A stretch of DNA of 17,708 bases from Roseovarius sp. UBA6167 (GTDB lineage Bacteria; Pseudomonadota; Alphaproteobacteria; Rhodobacterales; Rhodobacteraceae). The DNA is taken from positions 1 through 17,708 of the forward strand of contig DIUD01000015.1 in the NCBI GenBank assembly GCA_002428225.1, read 5' to 3'. Shown in pieces: positions 1-7,080 of the stretch. Numbering within the stretch: position 1 is the stretch's first letter; the number at the start of each line of letters is the position of its first letter. The translations under genes and the position numbers were made by a program. The notes under the pieces are model-generated. The model did no database searches and was not told the origin of the DNA. It worked only from the letters and a program-made list of their open reading frames with translations.

Positions 1-630
1 GGCGACGTGGGCAAGGGCTCGGCGGCGAGCTTGCGTGGCGCGGGCGCGCGCGTCAAGGTCACCGAGGTCGATCCGATCTGCGCGCTTCAGGCGGCGATGG
101 ACGGGTTCGAGGTGGTGCTGCTGGAGGATGTCGTCGCCACGGCCGATATCTTCGTCACCACCACCGGCAACCGCGACGTGATCCGCATCGAGCACATGCG
201 CGCGATGAAGGACATGGCGATCGTCGGAAATATCGGCCATTTCGACAATGAAATCCAGGTGGCAGCCCTCAAGAACCACAAATGGACCAATATCAAGGAC
301 CAGGTGGACATGATCGAGATGCCCTCGGGCAATCGCATCATCCTGCTGTCCGAGGGGCGGCTTTTGAACCTTGGCAATGCCACCGGCCATCCGTCCTTCG
401 TGATGTCGGCGAGCTTTACCAATCAGGTGCTGGCGCAGATCGAGCTCTGGACCCGTGGCGATCGCTATGGCAACGAGGTCTACGTGCTGCCCAAGCATCT
501 CGATGAAAAGGTCGCGCGGCTGCATCTCGACCGGATCGGCGTGAAACTGACGCAGCTCAGCCCCGATCAGGCAGCCTATATCGGCGTGTCGCCCGAGGGC
601 CCGTTCAAGCCCGATCACTATCGCTATTGA
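1..630 (+). CDS. ahcY: Adenosylhomocysteinase, C-terminal part (5' end outside window)
   Basis: S-adenosylhomocysteine hydrolase splits SAH into adenosine and homocysteine in the cytoplasmic methyl cycle, using bound NAD. The reading frame is open from base 1 and begins inside the NAD-binding Rossmann loop (GDVGKGSA), followed by the acidic end of the second strand (VTEVDP). Further family landmarks are TTTGNRDVI, GNIGHFDNEI and SFTNQVLAQIELW, and the protein ends in PDHYRY, the usual C-terminal tail that reaches into the neighbouring subunit. About 209 residues are present; the family is usually around 460-470 residues, so the N-terminal substrate domain lies upstream of the window. A hairpin follows 21 bases after the stop. 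Identification is very secure; the true start is not visible. Confidence 0.97.
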   Translation, partial: GDVGKGSAASLRGAGARVKVTEVDPICALQAAMDGFEVVLLEDVVATADIFVTTTGNRDVIRIEHMRAMKDMAIVGNIGHFDNEIQVAALKNHKWTNIKDQVDMIEMPSGNRIILLSEGRLLNLGNATGHPSFVMSASFTNQVLAQIELWTRGDRYGNEVYVLPKHLDEKVARLHLDRIGVKLTQLSPDQAAYIGVSPEGPFKPDHYRY

Positions 631-651
631 GCGGCTTTCCTGCTTGACTCC

Positions 652-684
652 CGCCCGCTGACGGCCGGTCGGCGGGCGTTCTGT
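652..684 (+). terminator. Hairpin terminator after ahcY
   Basis: Bases 652-662 pair with 668-678 (CGCCCGC against GCGGGCG, extended inward through one G-U pair) around a five-base loop, giving an 11-bp stem. It is followed by a short T-rich tail (TTCTGT). It lies 21 bases after the ahcY stop, in the gap to a convergent gene. A second small hairpin (CGGTTC/GAACCG, 695-716) lies just beyond and could serve the opposite strand. The stem is clear; the T-tract is weak, so termination is inferred. Confidence 0.6.
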
Positions 685-762
685 CTGCGCGCGGCGGTTC
701 TTGGTGGCTGGAACCGTCTCGCGGCCCCGCTTTGCCCTCGGATGGGTAACCGGTGCACGTCT

Positions 763-1377
763 CTAATTCACGCGGGCGCGGGCCGGGTCCCAGGTGGCGA
801 GCACGCCGGAATTGTCGTCGCTGTCGTATTCGTAAAGCGTTTCCTCGGTCACGCCGGGGATGCGGGCGAAGGCGTCGGCGGTCTTGTTGGGAAACCACGA
901 GGTGCTGATCTTGCCGGGGAAAAGCCCTGCCAGGATGCGGGAGGTTGCCATCGTGCAGGCGGCATTGGGCACCGGCCCTGCCGCCTCGGCCAGGCGGATC
1001 GCCTTTGCCGCCAGTTCCGGCGATACGTCAAGCCGCTGGATACGCACGTGATATGTCTTGCGCGCGTGATAGCGGGTATAGACATCCTCGACATGCGGCG
1101 TGATGCCATAGAGCACGTCATTGCGTTCGGGCAGGGTGCGCAGGCTGTTGAACGAGCCGGCCGGATCGAAGATCACCCGTTGCGCCCCGTTTATCATCAG
1201 CGCGGAATGTGCACCCGATCCGTTGTTGTTGTTGATCATGGTGAACAGCGTAAGGCGCGGTGGCCCGTCATGGCGGTAGGCGGCACGCGTCACCTCCTCA
1301 TCGGACGACCAGACCGATTCGGCGGCGCAGCCCGAAAGCGCGAGGACGGCGCAGAGCGCCAGCAAAAGCGACCGCAT
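763..1377 (-). CDS. Putative lipoprotein with possible permuted papain-like (NlpC/P60-type) domain
   Basis: A 204-aa protein of unknown function. It has a clear lipoprotein signal: MRS, a hydrophobic stretch, then the lipobox LSGC with the acylated Cys at 17. No Asp follows the Cys, so outer-membrane sorting would be expected by the usual rule. The start is supported by a GGAGG ribosome site at 1383-1387, five bases upstream. The mature part has GAHSALMI (His57), RVIFDPAGSF (Asp71) and PNAACTMATSRIL (Cys141). That His-first, Cys-later order is the arrangement of circularly permuted papain-like hydrolases, so a peptidase or amidase role in the envelope is possible but unproven. The gene lies 21 bases after the subunit IV gene of cytochrome oxidase and is probably cotranscribed with it. 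Lipoprotein call firm; enzyme call speculative. Confidence 0.8.
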   Translation of the reverse strand: MRSLLLALCAVLALSGCAAESVWSSDEEVTRAAYRHDGPPRLTLFTMINNNNGSGAHSALMINGAQRVIFDPAGSFNSLRTLPERNDVLYGITPHVEDVYTRYHARKTYHVRIQRLDVSPELAAKAIRLAEAAGPVPNAACTMATSRILAGLFPGKISTSWFPNKTADAFARIPGVTEETLYEYDSDDNSGVLATWDPARARVN

Positions 1378-1398
1378 CGCTGCCTCCGGTCCGCGAGA

Positions 1399-1533
1399 TC
1401 AGGCGTTGACCAGCGCCAGGAAGATCAGAAAGACGATGATGCCGACCACCGACCTCACGCTCCAGTTGACGAAGCCCTCGAAGGTCTTTTCCTGAACGGC
1501 GATATCCATTTCGCCATGCTTGTGCTCGGCCAT
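1399..1533 (-). CDS. aa3-type cytochrome c oxidase subunit IV (44 aa)
   Basis: A tiny gene read directly from the sequence: 44 residues beginning MAEHKHGEMDIAVQEKTFEG and ending FLIFLALVNA. The charged N-terminus with HGxMDI, then a QxKTFxGFV motif and one membrane helix (about residues 23-43), is the pattern of the small bacterial aa3 oxidase subunit IV family (PF07835). In Paracoccus this subunit, which I recall as CtaH, contacts the core of the oxidase in the plasma membrane and is dispensable for activity. A GAAGGACC-like ribosome site lies upstream. The 90-nt gap before it (1534-1623) holds a 5-bp hairpin (GCGCA/TGCGC, 1580-1594) and possible weak promoter boxes on the minus strand (GTGACA at 1602-1597, GCTAAT at 1581-1576, only 15 apart). 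The gene stands apart from other oxidase genes, as is common for this subunit. Confidence 0.93.
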   Translation of the reverse strand: MAEHKHGEMDIAVQEKTFEGFVNWSVRSVVGIIVFLIFLALVNA

Positions 1534-1623
1534 GTCGCGTGGTCCTTCTCATTGCAAGAAAACTGTTGGTGCGTGATTAGCGCATTCGGTGCGCCCTGTC
1601 ACGGACCAACCTGCCGCAGGTCG

Positions 1624-2076
1624 TCAGCCCTGTTCGAGATCCTGCGCGAGGCGAAAGCCGATGCGCGTGGGCGGGGCTTCGTCCACCACTTTGGGCAGGG
1701 CGCGCAGCATCACCGAAAGCTGGCTCACATGCTGGACAAGCTGGGTGCGCATTCCCATCTGGTCCTGCCCGTAGAAGGTCACGATATCGGGGTCGAAATA
1801 GCCCATCCCCTCGATCCGGATGGTGCCCGCGTCCGACCCGGCAAAGCCCATCGCCACCTCATGCGCCTCGTCGAGGGTTTTCTCGAAATTACGGATATAG
1901 AGGATGAGCCGCTCATAGGCCCATTGCGCGGGACTTTTCAGGTTCACCGGGGTTTGCGGCAGGGATTTGGCCGCCTCCTCGATACAGGGCATGCCGGGCG
2001 TGGCGTGAACCTCGTGGCAACGCGGCATCGCCGCCGCCTCGGCGGCCTCTGCCAATGTGTCTATCTGGTGGCCCAT
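1624..2076 (-). CDS. Small cytoplasmic protein, DUF6173-like
   Basis: A 150-aa protein without signal peptide or membrane helix. The first ~45 residues are a variable, Ala-rich leader. The rest is a compact domain: SPAQWAYERLILYIRNFEKTLDE, then HEVAMGF, IRIEGMGYFDPDIVTFYG and TQLVQHVSQLSVMLRALPK, ending in IGFRLA. I associate this pattern with a short protein family of Rhodobacteraceae, probably DUF6173, whose function I do not know; the family number is from memory. The start follows the stop of the metallo-hydrolase gene by 15 bases with only a weak ribosome site (ACGGG), so it is probably the last gene of the acyl-CoA dehydrogenase operon. Met17 (MPRCHEV) is an alternative start. No catalytic motif is evident. 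Confidence 0.85.
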   Translation of the reverse strand: MGHQIDTLAEAAEAAAMPRCHEVHATPGMPCIEEAAKSLPQTPVNLKSPAQWAYERLILYIRNFEKTLDEAHEVAMGFAGSDAGTIRIEGMGYFDPDIVTFYGQDQMGMRTQLVQHVSQLSVMLRALPKVVDEAPPTRIGFRLAQDLEQG

Positions 2077-2091
2077 GCGACCCGTCTTCGA

Positions 2092-3132
2092 TTATTGCAT
2101 CTGCCAAAGCCACGCGTCATCTGCGCGCCGAAAGCGCGCGACTTCGCCAGCGTGGAGCAGGTAGTTGAGATGCGCAACCGATTCCGCCAGCGCCAGCCCA
2201 TAGACATCCGCACCGATCTTGCGCCGGAACAGGAGCGGAAAACAGTCCACGGCGGTGTGCGGCTCGCGCAGGAATTCGTGCAGCCGCTCGAGCGCGGTGT
2301 CGTGGTTTTCGCGCAATTGCCGCATCCTGAGCGGCAGGCCGGTAAAGGGCAGCTTGTGGCCGGGCAGCACGAGATGATCCTCGCGCGCATGGGCCGCGAG
2401 CCGGTCGCAGGCGGCGAACCAGTCGGCGAGCGGGTCGGCCTCCGGCTCGGCGGGGTGGACGCCGATATTGGGGCTGATGCCGGGCAGGATCTGATCGCCG
2501 GCGATCACCAGCGCCTCGTCGCGTGCCCAGAATGTCAGGTGGTCGGGTGCGTGCCCGCCGCCCATGCGCACGTCCCACTCGCGCCCGCCCGCGCGGATCA
2601 CCTCGCCCGCAGCGATCCGGCGATAGCCCACGGGGATCGGCGCGCAGACATCCGAGAAATTATACGGCCGCTCGGTGCGCCGGGCCTCGAAAATGGCAGG
2701 GTCCATCCCGCCCGCGCGCCAGAACTCGAGAGCCTGTGGTGTGGGGGTGTTTTCGACCTCCATGATGAGCATCCGCGCCAGAAGCCAGCTTGTCCGTGTG
2801 GCCCAGAGCGAAGCTCCGAACCGTTTCATGAACCAGCCGGCCATGCCGATATGGTCGGGGTGGTGATGGGTCAGGATCACGCGGCTCACCGGCCTGCCCT
2901 GCAGGGGGCCCGCGAGCAGTTCCTCCCAGAGGGCCACGCTCTGTTCCGAGTAAAAGCCGGTGTCGAAGATGGTCCAGCTATCGCCTTCGTCGAGCGCATA
3001 GACATTGACGTGATCGAGCACCATCGGCAGCGGTATCCGCAGCCAGAGGATGCCGGGGGCCACCTCGGTGGCCCCGCCCCTGGGCGGCGGGGCTTCCCAC
3101 GGGTGGTGAATGAGTAATCCGCCGTCCATCAT
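2092..3132 (-). CDS. Metallo-beta-lactamase-fold hydrolase
   Basis: A 346-aa MBL-fold enzyme. The metal ligands are visible: HHHPDH at 89-94 (His89, His91, Asp93, His94), GGGHAPDH with His194, AGDQ with Asp213, and PGHK with His259. Asp57 in the FDTG turn is also typical of the fold. A C-terminal extension from about 265 to 346 is predicted helical and resembles the winged tail found in glyoxalase-II and LACTB2-like members. The start overlaps the stop of the acyl-CoA dehydrogenase gene in ATGA (3129-3132), so the two are translationally coupled. Because of that partner, hydrolysis of an acyl-CoA or other thioester is a reasonable guess, but no substrate can be read from sequence. A second ATG directly follows the first. 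Confidence 0.93.
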   Translation of the reverse strand: MMDGGLLIHHPWEAPPPRGGATEVAPGILWLRIPLPMVLDHVNVYALDEGDSWTIFDTGFYSEQSVALWEELLAGPLQGRPVSRVILTHHHPDHIGMAGWFMKRFGASLWATRTSWLLARMLIMEVENTPTPQALEFWRAGGMDPAIFEARRTERPYNFSDVCAPIPVGYRRIAAGEVIRAGGREWDVRMGGGHAPDHLTFWARDEALVIAGDQILPGISPNIGVHPAEPEADPLADWFAACDRLAAHAREDHLVLPGHKLPFTGLPLRMRQLRENHDTALERLHEFLREPHTAVDCFPLLFRRKIGADVYGLALAESVAHLNYLLHAGEVARFRRADDAWLWQMQ

Positions 3133-4847
3133 GCTGCCAACTCCGTCTCGTCAAATGCATAAAGATCGTCGGCGCCGCCCGTGGCATGGACGAAGTGGCC
3201 GTCATGCTCGGGCAGAATCCGCGTGATGTAGAAGCGGGCAAGCCGCGTGCGCGGCCCGGTTCCGCCCTCGGCCAGCGCCGCCTTGAGGTGGAAATGCGCC
3301 CCCAGCACCCGCGCAAAGCCGCGCAGATAGGGGATTGCGCCTGCGTAACGCTCGGTCATGTCGGTCTGCGCCAGCATCCAGTCGGTGGTCTCGCGCAGGC
3401 TCTCGGCGGATTGCCAGACCTTGCCCGCAAGATCGGGCAGCCTGGCGCGCGCGTCCTCGGCCACCGTCTCGATCTCGTCGATGAGGGCAAAGGCGGTCTC
3501 GCCCCCGTCCATCAACTTGCGCCCGACAAGATCCATCGCCTGAATCCCGTTGGTGCCCTCATAGATCGCCGTCACCCGAACGTCGCGGAAATACTGCGCG
3601 GCGCCGGTCTCCTCGATGAAGCCCATGCCGCCATGCACCTGAATGCCCATATCCGCCACCGCGATGCCGGTTTCGGTGCCATGGACCTTGGCGATGGGGG
3701 TGAGAAGGGCCGCGCGCGCCGCCCAGGCGGCCTCGCCGGTCGCGGTCTGCATGTCGATCGCCTGCGCACAGGCAAGCGCGATCGCGCGGGCGGCAAAGGT
3801 CTCGGCGCGCATGGTGGCCAGCATCCGGCGCACATCGGCATGGCCGAGGATCGCGCCGCCGCTTGCCCCGTTCGGTGTGCGGCCCTGCCTGCGTTCCTGC
3901 GCATAGGCCAGCGCGTGCTGGGTTGCCCCCTCGGCCACGCCCACGCCCTGACCGCCGACGCCGAGGCGGGCGTTGTTCATCATCGTGAACATGGCGCGCA
4001 TCCCGTCATGTTCGCGCCCCACCAGCCAGCCGACAGCCCCGTCATATTGCATCACGCAGGTGGGAGACCCGTGCAGCCCCATCTTGTGTTCGAGGCTGAC
4101 CACGCTCAGCGAATTGCGCGCGCCGGGGGCACCGTTCGCGTCGGGGATGAACTTTGGCACCAGAAACAGGCTGATCCCCTTGGTGCCGGGCACACCGTCG
4201 GGCAGCCGCGCCAGCACGAGGTGGCAGACATTTTCGGTGAAATCGTTGTCGCCCCAGGTGATGTAGATCTTCTGCCCCGTGATCGCATATGTGCCGTCCC
4301 CCCTCGGTTCGGCCCGGGTGCTCAGCGCGCCGACATCCGAGCCGGCCTGCGATTCGGTCAGGTTCATCGTGCCGGCCCATTCGCCGCTTACCAGTTTGGG
4401 CAGGTAGAGCGCCTTCAATTCGTCGCTCGCGTGGTGCTCCAGCGCCTCGATCTGGCCTTGCGTCATCAAGGGCGCGAGTTGCAGCGACAGGCACGCCGCC
4501 GACATCATCTCGTTGACGGCGGAGGTCAGCACCATGGGCAGGCCCATGCCGCCATGCGCGGGGCTGGCCGCGATCGAGACCCAGCCGCCCTCGGCGATGG
4601 CGCGATACCCTTGGACAAAACCGGGGGAGGTGCGCACCACGCCGTTTTCGAGCCGCGCGGGGTGCAGATCGCCCGTCCGTTGCAGGGGTGCGAGCACCTC
4701 CTCGCACATGCGCCCGGCCTCCGACAGGATGGCGGCGGCCATGTCGGGCGTGGCTTCGGCGAAGCGCTCGGTGGCGGCGATCGGGCCGAGGCCGATCACA
4801 TGATCGAAAAGGAAACGATACTCGTCGATCGGGGCGCGATAGGGCAT
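3129..4847 (-). CDS. Acyl-CoA dehydrogenase, long DmdC-type
   Basis: A 572-aa FAD-dependent acyl-CoA dehydrogenase that introduces an alpha-beta double bond into an acyl-CoA thioester and passes electrons to ETF. Domains in order: helical N-domain (about 35-155), beta middle domain with the FAD/substrate loop MNLTESQAGSDVG (161-173) and KIYITWGD (193-200), helical C-domain with the catalytic base Glu430 in AIYEGTNGIQ, and an extra C-terminal helical module (about 450-572). The extra module and the length match the DmdC/AcdA-type long enzymes, which include 3-methylmercaptopropionyl-CoA dehydrogenase of DMSP breakdown; the actual substrate here cannot be told. The start has a good ribosome site (GGAGAG, at about 4852-4857). 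It is the first gene of a minus-strand operon and faces sua5 across a spacer carrying a palindrome. Confidence 0.95.
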   Translation of the reverse strand: MPYRAPIDEYRFLFDHVIGLGPIAATERFAEATPDMAAAILSEAGRMCEEVLAPLQRTGDLHPARLENGVVRTSPGFVQGYRAIAEGGWVSIAASPAHGGMGLPMVLTSAVNEMMSAACLSLQLAPLMTQGQIEALEHHASDELKALYLPKLVSGEWAGTMNLTESQAGSDVGALSTRAEPRGDGTYAITGQKIYITWGDNDFTENVCHLVLARLPDGVPGTKGISLFLVPKFIPDANGAPGARNSLSVVSLEHKMGLHGSPTCVMQYDGAVGWLVGREHDGMRAMFTMMNNARLGVGGQGVGVAEGATQHALAYAQERRQGRTPNGASGGAILGHADVRRMLATMRAETFAARAIALACAQAIDMQTATGEAAWAARAALLTPIAKVHGTETGIAVADMGIQVHGGMGFIEETGAAQYFRDVRVTAIYEGTNGIQAMDLVGRKLMDGGETAFALIDEIETVAEDARARLPDLAGKVWQSAESLRETTDWMLAQTDMTERYAGAIPYLRGFARVLGAHFHLKAALAEGGTGPRTRLARFYITRILPEHDGHFVHATGGADDLYAFDETELAA

Positions 4848-4904
4848 GAATCTCTCCTGCGGGGCGGCGTCGGCTTGGCAGCGGGGCCGGACCGCGATAT
4901 GGAC

Positions 4905-4926
4905 TTATCTCTTGGGGTAAAGATAA
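4905..4926. promoter_or_regulatory. Inverted repeat in the divergent acd/sua5 spacer, candidate operator
   Basis: TTATCT (4905-4910) and AGATAA (4921-4926) form a perfect 6-bp inverted repeat with a 10-base spacer, in an AT-rich patch of an otherwise GC-rich 128-nt gap. On the minus strand TTGATT (4929-4924) followed 15 bases later by GATAAG would form a weak promoter for the acyl-CoA dehydrogenase gene, so a bound regulator would cover it. A weak plus-strand pair, TTGGCA (4875-4880) and TATGGA (4898-4903), is also present. Which gene it controls, and by what protein, is unknown. Confidence 0.4.
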
Positions 4927-4975
4927 TCAAGTGCCGCCGCAAGACAACCGCAACGCCGCGTCAGGAAGGGCCGGA

Positions 4976-5914
4976 ATGGAAACGCAGCTGCTTCGCGCCG
5001 ATGAGACGGCGTATGCGGCCGCCGCCGCGATCTGGCGCGCGGGTGGGCTTGTCGCGGTGCCGACGGAGACGGTTTACGGCCTTGGGGCGGATGCGCGCGA
5101 CGATCTGGCGGTGGCGCGGATCTTCGAGGCCAAGGGGCGGCCCCGGTTCAATCCGTTGATCGTGCATCTGCCCGGGAGGGAGGCGGCGCGTGCGCTGGTG
5201 CGCTGGTCGGATGCGGCCGAGCGGCTTGCCTCGGCTTTCTGGCCAGGGCCGCTGACGCTGGTGCTGCCGCTGCGCGACGGCACGGGCCTCTCGCCGCTGG
5301 TCACGGCGGGGCTGGGGACATTGGCGGTGCGCGTGCCCGCGCATCCGGTGCTGCAAGGCGCGCTGCGTGCCTTTGGCGGGCCGGTGGCCGCCCCTTCGGC
5401 CAACCCCTCGGGGCGGATCAGCCCGACAACGGCGGCGCATGTGCTGGCGGGGCTTTCGGGCCGGATCGAGGCGGTGATCGACGGCGGGCCCTGTGCGGTC
5501 GGCGTCGAATCGAGCATCGTGGGGCTGTGGGATGCGCCCGTGCTATTGCGCCCGGGCGGCGTGCCGGTCGAGGCGCTGGAGGCGGCCCTTGGCGCGCCGC
5601 TGGCGGTGCCGCAGGCGGGGGGCACGATGACCGCGCCGGGGCAGATGGCGTCGCATTACGCGCCGGGGGCAAAGGTGCGGCTGGGGGCATCGGCGGCGGG
5701 CGAGGGCGAGGTGATGCTGGGCTTTGGTGCGGTTGCGGGGGATCTGAATCTTTCGCCCTCGGGCGATCTGCGCGAGGCGGCGGCCAATCTCTTTCACCAC
5801 CTGCACACGCTCGATGCGACCGGCGCGGCGGGGATTGCCGTGGCCCCGATCCCGGAGGTGGGTCTGGGGCGCGCGATCAACGACCGGCTACGCCGCGCGG
5901 CGGCCCCGAAGTGA
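4976..5914 (+). CDS. sua5: L-threonylcarbamoyladenylate synthase, two-domain Sua5 type
   Basis: The enzyme makes threonylcarbamoyl-AMP from threonine, bicarbonate and ATP, the first step of t6A formation at position 37 of ANN-decoding tRNAs. The YrdC-like catalytic domain spans about residues 8-200: VPTETVYGLGADA (28-40), KGRPRFNPLIVH (53-64), SANPSGR (141-147) and VESSIVGL (177-184). The linker LRPGGVP and APGQMASHYAP (220-230) lead into the smaller C-terminal Sua5 domain (to 312), which separates this type from the single-domain TsaC. I chose ATG 4976 because a GGAAGGG ribosome site lies at 4964-4970; an in-frame GTG at 4931 would add 15 residues without family similarity. The gene stands alone on the plus strand. 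Confidence 0.95.
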   Translation: METQLLRADETAYAAAAAIWRAGGLVAVPTETVYGLGADARDDLAVARIFEAKGRPRFNPLIVHLPGREAARALVRWSDAAERLASAFWPGPLTLVLPLRDGTGLSPLVTAGLGTLAVRVPAHPVLQGALRAFGGPVAAPSANPSGRISPTTAAHVLAGLSGRIEAVIDGGPCAVGVESSIVGLWDAPVLLRPGGVPVEALEAALGAPLAVPQAGGTMTAPGQMASHYAPGAKVRLGASAAGEGEVMLGFGAVAGDLNLSPSGDLREAAANLFHHLHTLDATGAAGIAVAPIPEVGLGRAINDRLRRAAAPK

Positions 5915-5918
5915 AAGA

Positions 5919-5978
5919 GGGGGCGCTGCCCCCGCCGCGCTTGCGCGCGACTCCCCCGGGATATTTAAGGCAAGATGA
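5919..5978 (+). repeat. Rhodobacteraceae-type 3'-end repeat with terminator hairpin
   Basis: Four bases after the sua5 stop, GGGGGC (5919-5924) pairs with GCCCCC (5928-5933) around a GCT loop. A second GC stem (CGCGC/GCGCG type, about 5937-5949) follows. The block then continues CCCCCGGGATATTT (5953-5966) and GGCAAGATGAAG (5969-5980). I recognise this order, a G/C hairpin followed by CCCCCGG-ATATTT and CAAGATGAAG, as a block repeated after many genes in Rhodobacteraceae; that is from memory. It fills the 71-nt gap between the convergent genes sua5 and azlD and probably ends sua5 transcription. Confidence 0.55.
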
Positions 5979-5985
5979 AGCGGGG

Positions 5986-6312
5986 TCAACCGAGGAGGGC
6001 GAGGCCCGCGAAGAGCGTCACCGCCCCCGCCGCGATGGCGAGGATCACGTTGCGGAAGGCATAGCCAAGCGTAAGCGTGACGAGGGCCGCGGCCATGCGC
6101 GGGGCGTCGAGCGCACCGCCGGTGGCGGCGGGCCAGACCACCAGCGGCGCGACCAGCCCCGGCAGCACCGCCACCGCCGTATAGCGCAGGTGCCGCAACA
6201 GCCAGGCGGGCAGGGCGCGGTCTCCCACCAGGCCGAGAAAGACAAAGCGCAGTCCGAAGGTGCCGATCCCGAGCACGGCGATGAAAAGCCAGAGCGCGGC
6301 CCCCTCGATCAT
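5986..6312 (-). CDS. azlD: Branched-chain amino-acid exporter small subunit, AzlD family
   Basis: A 108-aa membrane protein, MIEGAALWLF to FAGLALLG, with about four hydrophobic segments (near residues 5-28, 42-62, 72-88 and 88-107). The motifs GTFGLRF (17-23), LPAWLLRHLRYTAVAVLPGLVAP and LTLGYAFRN are typical of AzlD, the small partner of AzlC. Together the two export branched-chain or related amino acids and azaleucine. The start at 6312 overlaps the stop of azlC in ATGA, so the two are translationally coupled. The same frame stays open far upstream, but that part is only the shadow of azlC in another frame. The exported substrate cannot be told from sequence. Confidence 0.92.
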   Translation of the reverse strand: MIEGAALWLFIAVLGIGTFGLRFVFLGLVGDRALPAWLLRHLRYTAVAVLPGLVAPLVVWPAATGGALDAPRMAAALVTLTLGYAFRNVILAIAAGAVTLFAGLALLG

Positions 6313-7031
6313 GGCTGGCGGGCCCCCTTGCGCCGCTCGAGCATCACCTCCACCTGTGCGCCCGTCATCATCGCCGCGATCCCCGCCACGAGCAGGCCGA
6401 GATTGTAGGGCAGCCAGGCGAACACAAGCGCCAGCGACACCGAGACAAGCGCCGCGGTCGCATGGGCGGGGGTGCGCAGCATCGGCCCGATCATCGCCAG
6501 AAAGGTGATCGGCAGCGCGAAGTCGAGCGGCAGGCCCGGTGGCACGGCTGTACCCACGAGGGCGCCGACGAGGGTGAACACATACCACAGCGGGCAGATG
6601 GGCGTGATCACGCCGAAATAATAGCTCATTCGCTCGGATACGCTCCAGTGAGGTTCCTGCTCGAACCTGATCACCGCGCAGGCATAGCTCTGATCGACCA
6701 TGAAATAGGCGGCGAAGGCGCGCTGCCAGAGCGGCGCCGCCCCAAGGTATGGCGTGAGCGAGGCGGAATACATCGCCATGCGCAGATTGACCGCCAGCGC
6801 CGAGACGAGCGCGATGAGCGTGGGCGCATTGTCCGACAGCAGTTGAAGCGCGGTGAATTGCGCCGCGCCCGCGATGACCAGCACCGAAAACCCCATCACC
6901 TCGGCGACCCGCAGCCCCGCCTCTGTGCCGACCACGCCGAAGAGCATCGAGAAGGGCACGATCACGATCACGAAGGGCGCGCCGTCGCGCACGCCTTGCC
7001 AATAGGGCGAATTGATGCTTTGCCTTGGCAC
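6309..7031 (-). CDS. azlC: Branched-chain amino-acid exporter large subunit, AzlC family
   Basis: A polytopic plasma-membrane protein of 240 aa, the normal AzlC length. Recognisable stretches are the YWQGVRDGAPF start, the glycine-rich AGAAQFTALQLL (about 54-65), NLRMAMYSASLTPYL (about 82-96) and YFMVDQSYA. I place the start at GTG 7031-7029: a purine-rich GGAACGGAAA site precedes it on the minus strand, and the alternative upstream ATG at 7199 would add 56 residues of low-complexity sequence lying over fdhD. It is the first gene of the azlCD pair. The 56-nt gap to divergent fdhD is so short that the two promoters must overlap or be nested in each other's 5' regions. Confidence 0.93.
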   Translation of the reverse strand: MPRQSINSPYWQGVRDGAPFVIVIVPFSMLFGVVGTEAGLRVAEVMGFSVLVIAGAAQFTALQLLSDNAPTLIALVSALAVNLRMAMYSASLTPYLGAAPLWQRAFAAYFMVDQSYACAVIRFEQEPHWSVSERMSYYFGVITPICPLWYVFTLVGALVGTAVPPGLPLDFALPITFLAMIGPMLRTPAHATAALVSVSLALVFAWLPYNLGLLVAGIAAMMTGAQVEVMLERRKGARQP

Positions 7032-7080
7032 GATTTTCCGTTCCGGGTGCGCTTTTGCGGCAACAGGGTATCCGACTGCG

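Noticed and set aside
742..3117. A 791-codon open frame on the plus strand opposite the lipoprotein, oxidase subunit, DUF6173-like and MBL genes
   Set aside because: It is the mirror of G/C-rich codons in well-identified minus-strand genes, rich in Arg, His and Gly, and shows no family motif.
3186..5159. A 657-codon plus-strand frame opposite the acyl-CoA dehydrogenase
   Set aside because: Shadow of the dehydrogenase, running out of frame into sua5; no domain or ribosome site.
5986..7002. A single AzlC-AzlD fusion read in one minus-strand frame
   Set aside because: Only the last 108 codons are AzlD; the part before is azlC in the wrong frame. The real genes overlap by ATGA.
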